Assembly: GCA_900120395.1 (NCBI GenBank)
Contig: LT635552.1
Span: 1-64,000 of the forward strand
Length of the DNA: 64,000 nucleotides
DNA from: Porphyromonadaceae bacterium FC4
GTDB lineage: Bacteria; Bacteroidota; Bacteroidia; Bacteroidales; Porphyromonadaceae
Direction: 5' to 3'
The notes beneath the pieces were generated by a model, which worked only from the letters and a program-made list of their open reading frames with translations, was not told the origin of the DNA and did not search any database. Made by a program: the position numbers and the translations under genes. Position 1 is the stretch's first letter, and every line of letters starts with the position of its first letter. Below, one piece after another: positions 16,413 through 24,998 of this stretch.

Positions 16413-17333
16413 ATGAATAGCGATAGACTATACCTGCGGGGGGTTGGGCCTGCCCTGATCACCCCTTTTCACGAAGATAAGTCCGTAGACTTTCCGGCGC
16501 TTGAAGCACTGGTGGAGTATCAGATCCGGTCCGGAGTCGACTTCCTGGTCCCTCTGGGCACGACTGCCGAGACCCCTACCCTCAGCACTCAGGAGCAAGA
16601 CGATATCATCCGCACCGTGGTCCGGGTCAACGCCGGTCGCGTGCCTATAGTAGTGGGCGCCGGTCACAACGGCACCCTTCGTGCCATCGACCGACTCCGC
16701 ACCATGCCTAGGGAGGGGGTGGATGCGGCACTGGTCGTCTGCCCGTACTACAATAAGCCATCGCAGGAGGGGTTGTACTGCCACTTCCGAGCAGTAGCCG
16801 AGGCTTCGCCACTGCCTATCGTCCTCTACAACGTCCCTGCCCGTACTTCGGTCAATATGCTGCCGGACACTACGCTTCGTCTCGCCAACGACTGCCCCAA
16901 CATCATCGGTATCAAGGAGGCGAGCGGTATCGTCTCGCAGATCGACCTGATCGTCAAGCGTCGTCCCAAGGACTTCTTTGTCCTCAGTGGTGATGACACC
17001 ATCACATTTCCCCTCATGACCATGGGAGCAGACGGGGTGATCTCTGTCCTCAGCAATGCCTACCCCACTCTTTTCGGGCAAATGGTTCACCTCATCCAGG
17101 AGGGACAGTATCACGATGCTCTCAGGCTCCACCACTTATTCAAGGAGCTCTATCCGCTCCTCTTCGTGGACGGTAATCCTGTAGGCATCAAGGCTGCACT
17201 CTCCGAGCTGGGCGTACTCCCGGATGTCCTCCGCCTGCCCCTCGTGCCCATGCAGGAGTCCAACAAGGAGAAGCTACGCGTGGTCCTTGACGAAATCAAC
17301 GGGAGCGAGTTTTGCAAAAATAACGTGAGGTAA
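16413..17333 (+). CDS. dapA: 4-hydroxy-tetrahydrodipicolinate synthase DapA
   Basis: DapA condenses pyruvate with aspartate semialdehyde in the lysine and diaminopimelate pathway. Taking ATG 16413 gives 306 residues, the usual length; the 16266 ATG would add about 49 non-homologous residues upstream of the promoter. Family motifs are clear: VPLGTTAETPTLS (about 46-58), YYNKPSQEGLYCHF (112-125), the tyrosine in LYNVPART (Tyr139) and the Schiff-base lysine in IIGIKEASG (Lys168). The product also feeds peptidoglycan synthesis. The downstream transporter gene follows after 52 bases. Confidence 0.93.
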   Translation: MNSDRLYLRGVGPALITPFHEDKSVDFPALEALVEYQIRSGVDFLVPLGTTAETPTLSTQEQDDIIRTVVRVNAGRVPIVVGAGHNGTLRAIDRLRTMPREGVDAALVVCPYYNKPSQEGLYCHFRAVAEASPLPIVLYNVPARTSVNMLPDTTLRLANDCPNIIGIKEASGIVSQIDLIVKRRPKDFFVLSGDDTITFPLMTMGADGVISVLSNAYPTLFGQMVHLIQEGQYHDALRLHHLFKELYPLLFVDGNPVGIKAALSELGVLPDVLRLPLVPMQESNKEKLRVVLDEINGSEFCKNNVR

Positions 17334-17385
17334 CCCTGACAACACCGACAATAAAAACAACCACTATACAACCCACACACACAAC

Positions 17386-18636
17386 ATGAGTGATACTTTT
17401 CTCACGAAGCTGCGGCTCGTGGTCATGAACCTCCTCGAGTATGCCGTCTGGGGAGCTTGGCTCATCTCTCTGGGCGCTTACCTGGGGAGCGATGCTCTGC
17501 AGTTTAGCCCGATTCAGATTGGTAGCTTTTTTGCCACCATGGGGATTGCCAGCCTTTTCACGCCGGCACTCTTTGGCATCATTGCCGACAAGTGGATCCC
17601 AGAGGAGCGACTGACCAGCCTCTGCCACATCATGGCAGGGGCATTCATGATCGTGGCAGCTCAGCAGACCACCTACGAGGCTCTCTATGCCTGCATACTG
17701 CTGAGTGTCTGCTTTTACATGCCTACGCTGGGGCTGACCAACTCCGTGGCGTACACCGTACTGGGAGAGAATGACCTGGATACTGTCCGGCACTTTCCTC
17801 CGATCCGTGTATTTGGGACCATCGGCTTCATCATCGCCATGATCAGTGTAGATGCACTGGGCTTCAAGACCGGTCCGGAGCAGCTCTATGTCTCCGCCGG
17901 GCTATCCTTTGCGCTTGCGCTCTACATGTTTACCTTCCCCGCCACCCGCAAGCCCAAAAGTGCGGTCCGGGAGCAGCAGACGCTCAAGCAGCGACTGGGG
18001 CTGGAGGCATTTGAGCTCTTCAAGGATCGGCAGATGGCTATTTTCTTCCTCTTCTGCATGGGGCTCGGAATCTGTCTGCAGATCACCAACGGCTTTGCCA
18101 ACGACTACCTGACCAATCACTTTGGTAGTGATCCGCAGTATGCCGACACCTTTGGCGTGCGGTACTCCGGTACACTGATATCCCTCAGTCAGATCTCAGA
18201 GGCGGTCTGCATCCTACTGATCCCCTTTTTCCTCAAGAGGTACGGCATCAAGGTGGTCATGCTCATCAGCTTCCTGGCGTGGGTACTTCGCTTTGCTTTC
18301 TTAGGTCTGGGTGATCCCGGCAGCGGTGTATGGCTGCTGGTACTCTCCATGCTGGTGTATGGGGTGGCCTTTGACTTCTTCAACATCTCCGGGTCGCTCT
18401 ATGTCGACAAGCAGGTCGAACCACGGCTCCGGAGCTCTGCCCAGGGGTTATTCCTGATGATGACGAATGGCTTTGGATCATTCATCGGATCCTACGCCGC
18501 CGGCTATGTGGTTCGCTACTTTGGCTATCCACACTCTTGGTTTGTCTTCTCGGGCTATGCCCTCGTGATTACCATCCTCTTTTATTTTCTATTCAAAAAT
18601 GAATCCTCAAACCGCACCGCAGCTACCGCTCACTAA
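17386..18636 (+). CDS. NupG-like nucleoside transporter (MFS)
   Basis: This 416-residue protein has about twelve membrane segments. It belongs to the nucleoside:proton symporter branch of the MFS, as shown by LLEYAVWGAWLISLGAYL (17-34), the IGSFFATMGIASLFTPALFG segment and a PPIRVFGTIGFI motif in mid-sequence. The family imports nucleosides across the inner membrane. Specificity here is inferred only from family. The last 38 bases overlap the start of the nitroreductase gene, so translation of the two is probably coupled. Confidence 0.82.
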   Translation: MSDTFLTKLRLVVMNLLEYAVWGAWLISLGAYLGSDALQFSPIQIGSFFATMGIASLFTPALFGIIADKWIPEERLTSLCHIMAGAFMIVAAQQTTYEALYACILLSVCFYMPTLGLTNSVAYTVLGENDLDTVRHFPPIRVFGTIGFIIAMISVDALGFKTGPEQLYVSAGLSFALALYMFTFPATRKPKSAVREQQTLKQRLGLEAFELFKDRQMAIFFLFCMGLGICLQITNGFANDYLTNHFGSDPQYADTFGVRYSGTLISLSQISEAVCILLIPFFLKRYGIKVVMLISFLAWVLRFAFLGLGDPGSGVWLLVLSMLVYGVAFDFFNISGSLYVDKQVEPRLRSSAQGLFLMMTNGFGSFIGSYAAGYVVRYFGYPHSWFVFSGYALVITILFYFLFKNESSNRTAATAH

Positions 18637-19141
18637 ACTGATCCGGGAGCGCCACAGCGTCCGCTCCTTTGACACCGGGCGTCCCATCTCGGAGGAGGAC
18701 CTCCGGACAATCTTGGAGGCAGGCCGACTGGCGCCCTCTGCCACCAACGCTCAGCCCTGGCACTTCTACCACCTCAAGAGTGAAGAGGCACGGGAGAAGA
18801 TCTGCTCTTGCTACAAGCCCGCATGGTTTGCCGACGCCGCTGAGGTGATCCTGATCGTGGGAAATGAGGATGAGCCCTGGACCTTCAAGGACGGACGAAA
18901 CAATGCGCTCTACATCGACAGCGCCATCGCAACCGCCTACATGCAGCTGCAAGCATGGGAGCTGGGTATCGGCAGTGTCTGGATCTGCGCCTTTGACCGA
19001 CCGCGTTGTGCCGAGCTTTTTGGGCTCAAGATGGGTGAGCACACCCCCATCTCCATACTGGCTCTGGGCTATCCGTCGACCGATCACAAGCCCGGAAAGA
19101 AGGTGCGCAAGCCTCTCACTGAGGTGCTCACGACCCTCTAA
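18599..19141 (+). CDS. Nitroreductase-family flavoprotein
   Basis: This 180-residue protein has the nitroreductase FMN-binding start RHSVRSFDTGRPISEEDL (about 18-35), then LEAGRLAPSATNAQPWHFY and a C-terminal GYPSTDHKPGKKVRKPL. It would reduce nitro compounds, quinones or related substrates with NAD(P)H. The natural substrate is unknown. ATG 18599 gives the standard N-terminus although it lies inside the 3' end of the transporter gene. The overlap is 38 bases in a different frame. Confidence 0.88.
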   Translation: MNPQTAPQLPLTKLIRERHSVRSFDTGRPISEEDLRTILEAGRLAPSATNAQPWHFYHLKSEEAREKICSCYKPAWFADAAEVILIVGNEDEPWTFKDGRNNALYIDSAIATAYMQLQAWELGIGSVWICAFDRPRCAELFGLKMGEHTPISILALGYPSTDHKPGKKVRKPLTEVLTTL

Positions 19142-19169
19142 GAAGCAGGGTCGCGTGCAAAATAATCCG

Positions 19170-19177
19170 TATCTTTG
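19170..19177 (+). promoter_or_regulatory. Possible promoter -7 element of the slyD operon
   Basis: TATCTTTG matches TAnnTTTG and lies 67 bases before the slyD start codon. The -33 region shows no TTTG. Confidence 0.35.
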
Positions 19178-19244
19178 GGAAGCAGTCAGGTAAGAACTGC
19201 GACGACTCAACATCATTTTTTACACAAAAAAAGCAATTAAACAG

Positions 19245-19826
19245 ATGAGAATAAATAACGACGCTCTAGTAAAACTCCACTACAAACTCTACTGTGGCAC
19301 CGGTACCGATGACGAAGACTTTGTGGAAGAAACAACGGAGGAGACTCCGCTCGAGTTTATCTTTGGTGCCGGGCTGATGCTTCCGGCGTTCGAAGCCGAG
19401 CTGGTGGGCAAGAGTGACGGAGACGAGTTTGACTTCGTACTGGATCCCCAAAATGCGTATGGTCCCCGCCGGGATGATCTCAACATTACTTTGGACAAGG
19501 AGGTCTTTTTCGTGGACGGAGCCTTTGACGACGAGATGGTCGCAGAGGACGAATACCTTCCGATGCTCACAGCTGATGGGCAGCAAGTCTTGGGCAGAGT
19601 GGTGAAAGTCAATGAGAATACGGTGGAGATGGACTTCAACCACGACCTGGCAGGCGAGACGCTCCACTTCATCGGACATATCACCGAGGTGAGTCAGCCC
19701 ACAGAGGAGGACTACAAGCGGCTCCTACCCCACCACCATGGCTGTGGATGCGATCACGACCATGGAGGATGTGACTGCAAGGATCACCATCACGGCAACG
19801 GCTGTTGCGGCCATCACCACAATTGA
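19245..19826 (+). CDS. slyD: SlyD-like FKBP-type peptidyl-prolyl isomerase with metal-binding tail
   Basis: This 193-residue cytoplasmic protein has the short FKBP domain split by an insert-in-flap chaperone domain, as in SlyD. The N-terminal FKBP strands include FIFGAGLMLPAFEAEL, the flap insert spans about 70-125, and MDFNHDLAGETLHF closes the fold. The last 33 residues are extremely rich in His and Cys (HHHGCGCDHDHGG onward), a nickel- and zinc-binding tail. SlyD folds proline-limited proteins and hands over metals. The metal P-type ATPase gene follows 14 bases later, so the pair probably handles one metal. Confidence 0.9.
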   Translation: MRINNDALVKLHYKLYCGTGTDDEDFVEETTEETPLEFIFGAGLMLPAFEAELVGKSDGDEFDFVLDPQNAYGPRRDDLNITLDKEVFFVDGAFDDEMVAEDEYLPMLTADGQQVLGRVVKVNENTVEMDFNHDLAGETLHFIGHITEVSQPTEEDYKRLLPHHHGCGCDHDHGGCDCKDHHHGNGCCGHHHN

Positions 19827-19840
19827 TATAGAGAGATACT

Positions 19841-21817
19841 ATGGAAGTAACGAACAATACAATGACACCTGCAGAAGGCGATCATCGGACCGAAAGCAGC
19901 GAGGGGCACCACCACGGAGAAAGTCATGAGCACGGCAGCACGACCGGCATGGTCAGGAGGCTGTTGGCATCGTTTGTACTCTTAGCCCTTTTTCTCGTAC
20001 TTGACTGGCAGGGAGTGTGGCAGGCGACCTCGTGGTTGCGACTACCGGCGTACATCCTTGCTTTCCTCCCGATAGGTATTCCGGTACTCCTGGAGGCTAT
20101 CGAGATCACCAGAGAGGAGACGTTTTTCAACGAATGCACCCTCATGTTCATAGCCAGTATGGGTGCTTTTGCCATAGGCGAATACCCCGAGGCAGTGATG
20201 CTGATGTGTCTTTACGCGCTTGGGGAGATATTTGAGGACAAGGCTGTAGACAGTGCGCGGCAGAGCATCAGCTCGCTGATTGACAGCCGGTCGGATAAGG
20301 TTCAGCTGGTGACCGAGGAGGGCTACGAAGAGGTAAGCGCAGAGGAGGTACCGGTGGGTGCTGTGATCCTGGTGCAGACCGGTGACATTGTTCCCCTAGA
20401 TGGCAAGCTGCTCGGCGATCGCCCCCGCGACCTTGACCTCTCAGCTCTGACAGGAGAGAGCATGCCGGTGACCAAGAATGTAGGCGACGAGATCCTGGCA
20501 GGTAGCGTCAGCCACATGGAGTCTTTCCAACTTGAGGTCACCAAGCCCTTTAGCGAAAGTACGCTGTCTCGCATCATGCGTATGAGCGAGGAGGCAGCAG
20601 AGGAAAAGCCAAAAACCGAGCTCTTCATCCGTCGTTTTGCACGGGTGTACACGCCTATAGTCTTCGGGCTCGCCGTACTTATCGTTGCTGTTCCCTACCT
20701 GATACAAGGATCGGCATACGACTTCAGCACTTGGCTCTACAGGGGGCTCGTCTTCCTCGTGACCTCATGCCCCTGCGCCTTGATCATCAGCGTACCGCTC
20801 AGCTACTATAGCGGCCTCGGTGCAGCTTCACGAAATGGTTTGCTATTCAAGGGCGCAGTCTTTCTCGAGGCGTTCCGCAAGGTCGATGCCATGATCTTTG
20901 ACAAAACGGGAACCCTTACCGAAGGAACGTTTGAGCACGTGGAGCTAAATCCGGTCGGGACGTTCGAGCAATCCGATGTGGCACCACTGATCAAAAGCAT
21001 GGAGCAGCACAGCAACCACCCGATCGCACAGGCCGTAGTCAATAGCTTGGCTGATGCTCCTCCGGTAGAAGTGACCGACATACAGGAGCTGGCAGGCAGA
21101 GGAATGGTCGCCATGCATGGGTCGGAAGAGCTGTGTCTGGGCAACCTGACCCTTATGAACGAACGAGGCGTCACGGTGCAGGAGGACACCATTCATCCCG
21201 GCAAGACGGTCCTTTACTTCAGCAAGGGAGGAGAGCTTGCCGCCACAGTGACGCTGTCCGATGCCATCAAGCCATCCAGTCATGCCGCTATTGCAGCACT
21301 GCACAAGTATGGCATTAGTCCGCTCGTAATGCTCTCCGGGGACAAAGCAGACGTAGCGGAGCATGTAGCCCAAGACCTAGGGCTCGACGATGCTAAGGGC
21401 GGACTACTGCCGGATGACAAGATGCGTGAAGTCCGTATACTCATGCAAGAGCATACGGTGGCTTACGTAGGCGATGGGCTCAATGACGCCCCGGTCATGA
21501 GCATGGTACCGGTAGGCGTGGCAATGGGCGGACTGGGTAGCGATGCCACCATAGAGGCAGCCGACGTGGTCATCCAGGGAGACGACCCATACTCACTGGT
21601 CAACGCCCTTGATATTGCCAAAAAGACCAACACCATCGTCATTCAGAACATTGTCTTCTCACTCGCCTTCAAAGCAACGGTGATGATCCTCGCCACACTA
21701 GGCTACGCCAGCCTGACGCTGGCCATCATCGCCGACGTCGGTGTGACCCTCCTCGCCGTGCTCAATGCGACACGGGTCTTGCACTTCAAAGGTACTCATC
21801 CAGCCGACCAAAGATGA
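19841..21817 (+). CDS. Heavy-metal P1B-type ATPase (zinc/cadmium exporter type)
   Basis: This 658-residue P-type ATPase has a His-rich N-terminus (EGHHHGESHEHG, 22-33) instead of the usual CXXC metal-binding domain. It has the TGES loop (LDLSALTGESMPV), the membrane metal site CPC (310-312), the phosphorylated aspartate in FDKTGTLTEG (Asp354), an SNHPIAQAV nucleotide-domain motif, GDGLNDAP (about 544-551) and ADVGVTLLAVLNATRVL near the end. CPC plus that terminal Asp fits the Zn/Cd/Pb subgroup. It would export excess zinc or cadmium, or nickel given slyD. Its 3' end overlaps the convergent helicase gene by 32 bases. Confidence 0.9.
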   Translation: MEVTNNTMTPAEGDHRTESSEGHHHGESHEHGSTTGMVRRLLASFVLLALFLVLDWQGVWQATSWLRLPAYILAFLPIGIPVLLEAIEITREETFFNECTLMFIASMGAFAIGEYPEAVMLMCLYALGEIFEDKAVDSARQSISSLIDSRSDKVQLVTEEGYEEVSAEEVPVGAVILVQTGDIVPLDGKLLGDRPRDLDLSALTGESMPVTKNVGDEILAGSVSHMESFQLEVTKPFSESTLSRIMRMSEEAAEEKPKTELFIRRFARVYTPIVFGLAVLIVAVPYLIQGSAYDFSTWLYRGLVFLVTSCPCALIISVPLSYYSGLGAASRNGLLFKGAVFLEAFRKVDAMIFDKTGTLTEGTFEHVELNPVGTFEQSDVAPLIKSMEQHSNHPIAQAVVNSLADAPPVEVTDIQELAGRGMVAMHGSEELCLGNLTLMNERGVTVQEDTIHPGKTVLYFSKGGELAATVTLSDAIKPSSHAAIAALHKYGISPLVMLSGDKADVAEHVAQDLGLDDAKGGLLPDDKMREVRILMQEHTVAYVGDGLNDAPVMSMVPVGVAMGGLGSDATIEAADVVIQGDDPYSLVNALDIAKKTNTIVIQNIVFSLAFKATVMILATLGYASLTLAIIADVGVTLLAVLNATRVLHFKGTHPADQR

Positions 21818-23234
21818 AGTCGGGTGGATTGATGATGTACAGGTGCTCCGACGCACGGGTGATCGCCGTATAGAGCCACCGGCAAAAAGAGAGATCGATC
21901 ATCTCCGGCGTCAGGTAGCCAAAGCTCAGGTACACATGACGCCACTGCCCACCCTGTGCCTTGTGCACGGTCATGGCGTAGGCATACTTGATCTGCAGAG
22001 CGTTGAGATAGGGATCTTTTCGGAGCTTTTGAAAGAGAGCACGCCGTGAGGTACACTCAGGATAGTCCTCGCAGACAGCATCAAATAGTGCTTGGCGCTG
22101 CTCCGCTGTCAGTGAGGCTGCACCTGAGTAGAGGCTATCCAGCATCACTTTAGCATCCACAAAGCCCCCCTCCGAGTCCTCCAGCTCCACATCGCGAAAG
22201 GTAAAGCCGTAGAGCTTTTGCTCGTTACGACTACTGATCACCCTCAGGAGCTCACCGTTTGCCACAAAGCTACCCGCCGGCTTGCCCTCCGGGTCGGTAG
22301 GGAAGTGGAGGTAGTTGTTGCGCACCGCCATCACCTGCTCCCCCGGGAGGACCTCCCCCTCGTAGTAGAGCGACTGGTGCCGTATCGCTCTATTGAACCC
22401 CTCAGCATCCCTATTCGATCGGGTCACCAGCACCGTCTCCTCCTCCCCCACTTTTCCAAAAGAATCCTCCATATATGCCGGCAAGTCCCGTCCGTTGATG
22501 ACCGTGATCTCACCTCCGGAGGCGGGCGGACTCAGGAGTGGCTCTACCCACGGGTGGTCGTTTGCCAGTTTGAGGATCAGCGTCCTCAGCTCGTAGCTGG
22601 TCAGGACGATCTCCCCTGCCGACTCCTGCCGCACGATATCCGTCAGTGCACTACTAAACAACGGATAGCCATATCCGCCCAGGTACTGCTCACTGAGAGC
22701 GGGGCTGAGGGTCGTCCCGACAGGCGGCAACTGCGCATCATCACCGACAAAAAGGATCTTCGACCCAGACACATTGCAGCAGTACTCCATGAGGTCATCC
22801 AGCAGACAGCCGGAGCCAAAAGTGGTCTGCCCCTCCGGGACGTTACTGATCATGGATGCCTCATCGACAATATAGAGGATCCCCTCCTTCGCCTTATTGT
22901 ACCCCAGCTCATACGCAGAGACTCCGCCGGCACCGATCCGCTCGCGGTAGATCATCCGGTGGATCGTACCGGCAGGCAGCCCGCAGTAGCCCTGCAGCAC
23001 CTTTGCAGCTCGACCCGTAGGTGCCAGCAGCCGCACTTCTATACCGAGGTCATCCACCATCCGCGCAAAAGCACCGACCAGAGTACTTTTCCCCGTCCCG
23101 GCATACCCTCTGAGGATAAAAAAAGCATGCGGCGCACTGTAGGACAGAAAATCCTCCAGCTGCTGCATCACCTTCGCTTGGGACTCGGTCGGGGTAAAGG
23201 GGAAATAATTGACGATTTTTTGCTTAATTGCCAT
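21786..23234 (-). CDS. RecD-like superfamily 1 DNA helicase
   Basis: This 482-residue ATPase has a Q-motif-like TPTESQAKVM (14-23) and Walker A GYAGTGKST (43-51). APTGRAAKVL follows (71-80), then Walker B YIVDEASMIS (121-130), motif III LFVGDDAQLPPVG, and a UvrD-C2 end with AYAMTVHKAQGGQW. This is the single-chain RecD2/Dda-like group common in Bacteroidota, not a RecBCD subunit, since no recB or recC lies nearby. It would unwind DNA 5' to 3' in repair. It faces the P-type ATPase gene and overlaps it by 32 bases at the 3' end. Confidence 0.88.
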   Translation of the reverse strand: MAIKQKIVNYFPFTPTESQAKVMQQLEDFLSYSAPHAFFILRGYAGTGKSTLVGAFARMVDDLGIEVRLLAPTGRAAKVLQGYCGLPAGTIHRMIYRERIGAGGVSAYELGYNKAKEGILYIVDEASMISNVPEGQTTFGSGCLLDDLMEYCCNVSGSKILFVGDDAQLPPVGTTLSPALSEQYLGGYGYPLFSSALTDIVRQESAGEIVLTSYELRTLILKLANDHPWVEPLLSPPASGGEITVINGRDLPAYMEDSFGKVGEEETVLVTRSNRDAEGFNRAIRHQSLYYEGEVLPGEQVMAVRNNYLHFPTDPEGKPAGSFVANGELLRVISSRNEQKLYGFTFRDVELEDSEGGFVDAKVMLDSLYSGAASLTAEQRQALFDAVCEDYPECTSRRALFQKLRKDPYLNALQIKYAYAMTVHKAQGGQWRHVYLSFGYLTPEMIDLSFCRWLYTAITRASEHLYIINPPDFIFGRLDEYL

Positions 23235-23286
23235 TTTTATCTTACCTTAGTGGTGATTTTGAACGTGGAAAGGTGGGGCTGTTTGG

Positions 23287-23306
23287 ACAAAGTTTACTAA
23301 CTTTGT
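23287..23306. promoter_or_regulatory. Perfect 8-4-8 palindrome with a divergent -7 box
   Basis: ACAAAGTT (23287-23294) and its exact complement AACTTTGT (23299-23306) are separated by TACT. On the plus strand it contains TAACTTTG (23298-23305), a good -7 box for the downstream gene. On the minus strand AAACTTTG is one mismatch away and could serve the helicase. It is therefore either back-to-back promoters or an operator over one of them. Confidence 0.5.
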
Positions 23307-23384
23307 AGCAACAACAAACCAAGATACCATTTTTTGACCTGCTTACAAGAACAGAGAACATAAAATAATAAATATAATCCTCAT

Positions 23385-24092
23385 ATGAAGAACGTTTTAA
23401 AGACCGTTTTGGTTCTGGTTATTATCGGACTTGGGTACGCTTGCATCTCCAGTATTCGTGGTTCGATCACCTTCACCCGCACAAGGGAGGCTCGAGAGGC
23501 AGAGATCATCCACGCACTGATGGATGTACGTACGGCTCAGATTGCATATAAGCAAGAACACTTTGTACACACGCCCTCAATGGACGGACTCCGCGATTGG
23601 CTCGCCAATGGTAAGGTGAAGACCGTGCGCAAACAGCTGGAACTCTCCGAGAAGCAGCTCGAGGACGGTATGACCGAGCAAGAGGCTGTCAACATCATCA
23701 AGAAAGCAGAGGCAACAGGCAACTGGAAGGACGCCGAGGCCAAGGGACTCTCCCACATTGAGAACGGCACCCGTATCTCATTCCGTCGCGACACGATGGA
23801 GGCGAATCCGGCACAGACTCTCTTCCCCAAGGACTTTGACCTCAGCAAGTTTGGCTACGTGCCTACTCTGAGCGGGGTACAGTTCCAGATGGACACTGCC
23901 AGCGTCATCACCGGCTCCGGCTACGACATCAAGATCTTTGAGGCAAAGGTGCCCTACACCGCTTACCTAGGTGACCTCGACAAGCGCGAGCTTGCCAACC
24001 TGATCGACAAGCAAGAGCAGCTCGGACGCTACCCGGGCTTGAAGGTGGGCTCACTGACCGAGATCAACAACTACGCCGGCAACTGGGAGTAA
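23385..24092 (+). CDS. Membrane-anchored protein of unknown function, pseudopilin-like start
   Basis: I do not recognise this 235-residue protein. It has one N-terminal membrane segment (about 6-23, TVLVLVIIGLGYACISSI) followed directly by an amphipathic helix with REAREAEIIHALMDVRTAQIAYKQEH (in two parts, about 36-61). This recalls the start of type IV pseudopilins, though the prepilin cleavage site is not convincing. The rest is soluble and probably periplasmic (YVPTLSGVQFQMDTASVITGS, then KIFEAKVPYTAYL). It appears monocistronic between its own palindromic promoter and a terminator. Confidence 0.7.
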   Translation: MKNVLKTVLVLVIIGLGYACISSIRGSITFTRTREAREAEIIHALMDVRTAQIAYKQEHFVHTPSMDGLRDWLANGKVKTVRKQLELSEKQLEDGMTEQEAVNIIKKAEATGNWKDAEAKGLSHIENGTRISFRRDTMEANPAQTLFPKDFDLSKFGYVPTLSGVQFQMDTASVITGSGYDIKIFEAKVPYTAYLGDLDKRELANLIDKQEQLGRYPGLKVGSLTEINNYAGNWE

Positions 24093-24120
24093 GCCGTAGT
24101 ACCGCAAACACAAGTACAAC

Positions 24121-24175
24121 AAGCACCACCGCGCACCCTCTGACACAGAGGGGCATGTGTGGTGCTTTTCTTTTT
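24121..24175 (+). terminator. Terminator after the membrane-anchored unknown
   Basis: AAGCACCAC (24121-24129) pairs with GTGGTGCTT (24159-24167), with an inner CCTCT/AGAGG helix, followed by TTTTCTTTTT. It is a standard intrinsic terminator. Confidence 0.85.
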
Positions 24176-24194
24176 CAGCAAAACTCCGTAACCC

Positions 24195-24998
24195 GTGGCG
24201 GATAATAGTGCCAACCAGACCATAGCCCGAAACAACGCTCACGTACTCTTCACCTCCGATGCGATCTACTTCGCTGTAGAGGACGAGACAGATGGTCGTG
24301 TGACATCATCCATCCACATCGATACGGATGGGTCACCACGATCGGTCTCCGCACGTTTTTTTGAGCACCCGGAGCTCGCCCTCCCCTATGCCGACACCAC
24401 TATTTACATCGACTACGGAGGAAGCTACTGTGTGGTACCGGAGAGCTTTTTGAGCCAGGGCATTCCGCCTACGGCTTGGCTTGGCGACATCAGCGCAGAG
24501 ACACAGGTGATGGAGAGCCCGGCCGCAGACCGACAGTATGGAGTCTTCTATACTGTTCCACGGGCGGTACACGAGTTTTGTGAGCGCTCCTTTTCCCTCC
24601 AGACCTACCGGCATCCGATCACCTCGCTCCTAAGCTCCGCAGCTGCCTACAGCCGCCAGAGCAACCCCCGCACACTCATAGCACTGGTCGACACCCCCAC
24701 GATGGACCTCGTCTACTACCAAGACGATCGGCTCATGCTAGCCAATCGCTACAGCATTCAGGACGAGGTCGATGCACTCTACTTCATCTCGGCTGCCTGG
24801 CGCCACTTTGAGCTCGTGGGAGCACAAGACCACCTCGCACTCTTTGGGCGCGACACGGCACTCCCGGAGCGAGTGAGAGCGCTACTCTCCGAGTCTGTCT
24901 CGCAGGTGTCTGTCAACGACTACGCAGCCTTTGGAGCAAAGCGTACCGTGCTGCCCGATCTTCCTCCACTCCTACAGTTCAGGCTGCTATGCGTATAA
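24195..24998 (+). CDS. DUF3822 family protein
   Basis: This 267-residue protein is a DUF3822 member, a Bacteroidota family almost always encoded just before rsmD. It recalls an actin-like ATPase fold: an N-terminal TSDAIYFAVEDE, central FYTVPRAVHEFCE and a later LIALVDTPTMDLVYYQDD. Function is unknown. The start is taken as GTG 24195, which gives a full-length N-terminus; no ATG lies nearby. It overlaps rsmD by ten bases, so the two are coupled. Confidence 0.75.
   Translation: MADNSANQTIARNNAHVLFTSDAIYFAVEDETDGRVTSSIHIDTDGSPRSVSARFFEHPELALPYADTTIYIDYGGSYCVVPESFLSQGIPPTAWLGDISAETQVMESPAADRQYGVFYTVPRAVHEFCERSFSLQTYRHPITSLLSSAAAYSRQSNPRTLIALVDTPTMDLVYYQDDRLMLANRYSIQDEVDALYFISAAWRHFELVGAQDHLALFGRDTALPERVRALLSESVSQVSVNDYAAFGAKRTVLPDLPPLLQFRLLCV

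Noticed and set aside
22218-23300. Plus-strand open frame of 360 codons
   Set aside because: It is antisense to the RecD-like helicase with all its motifs and shows no family features.
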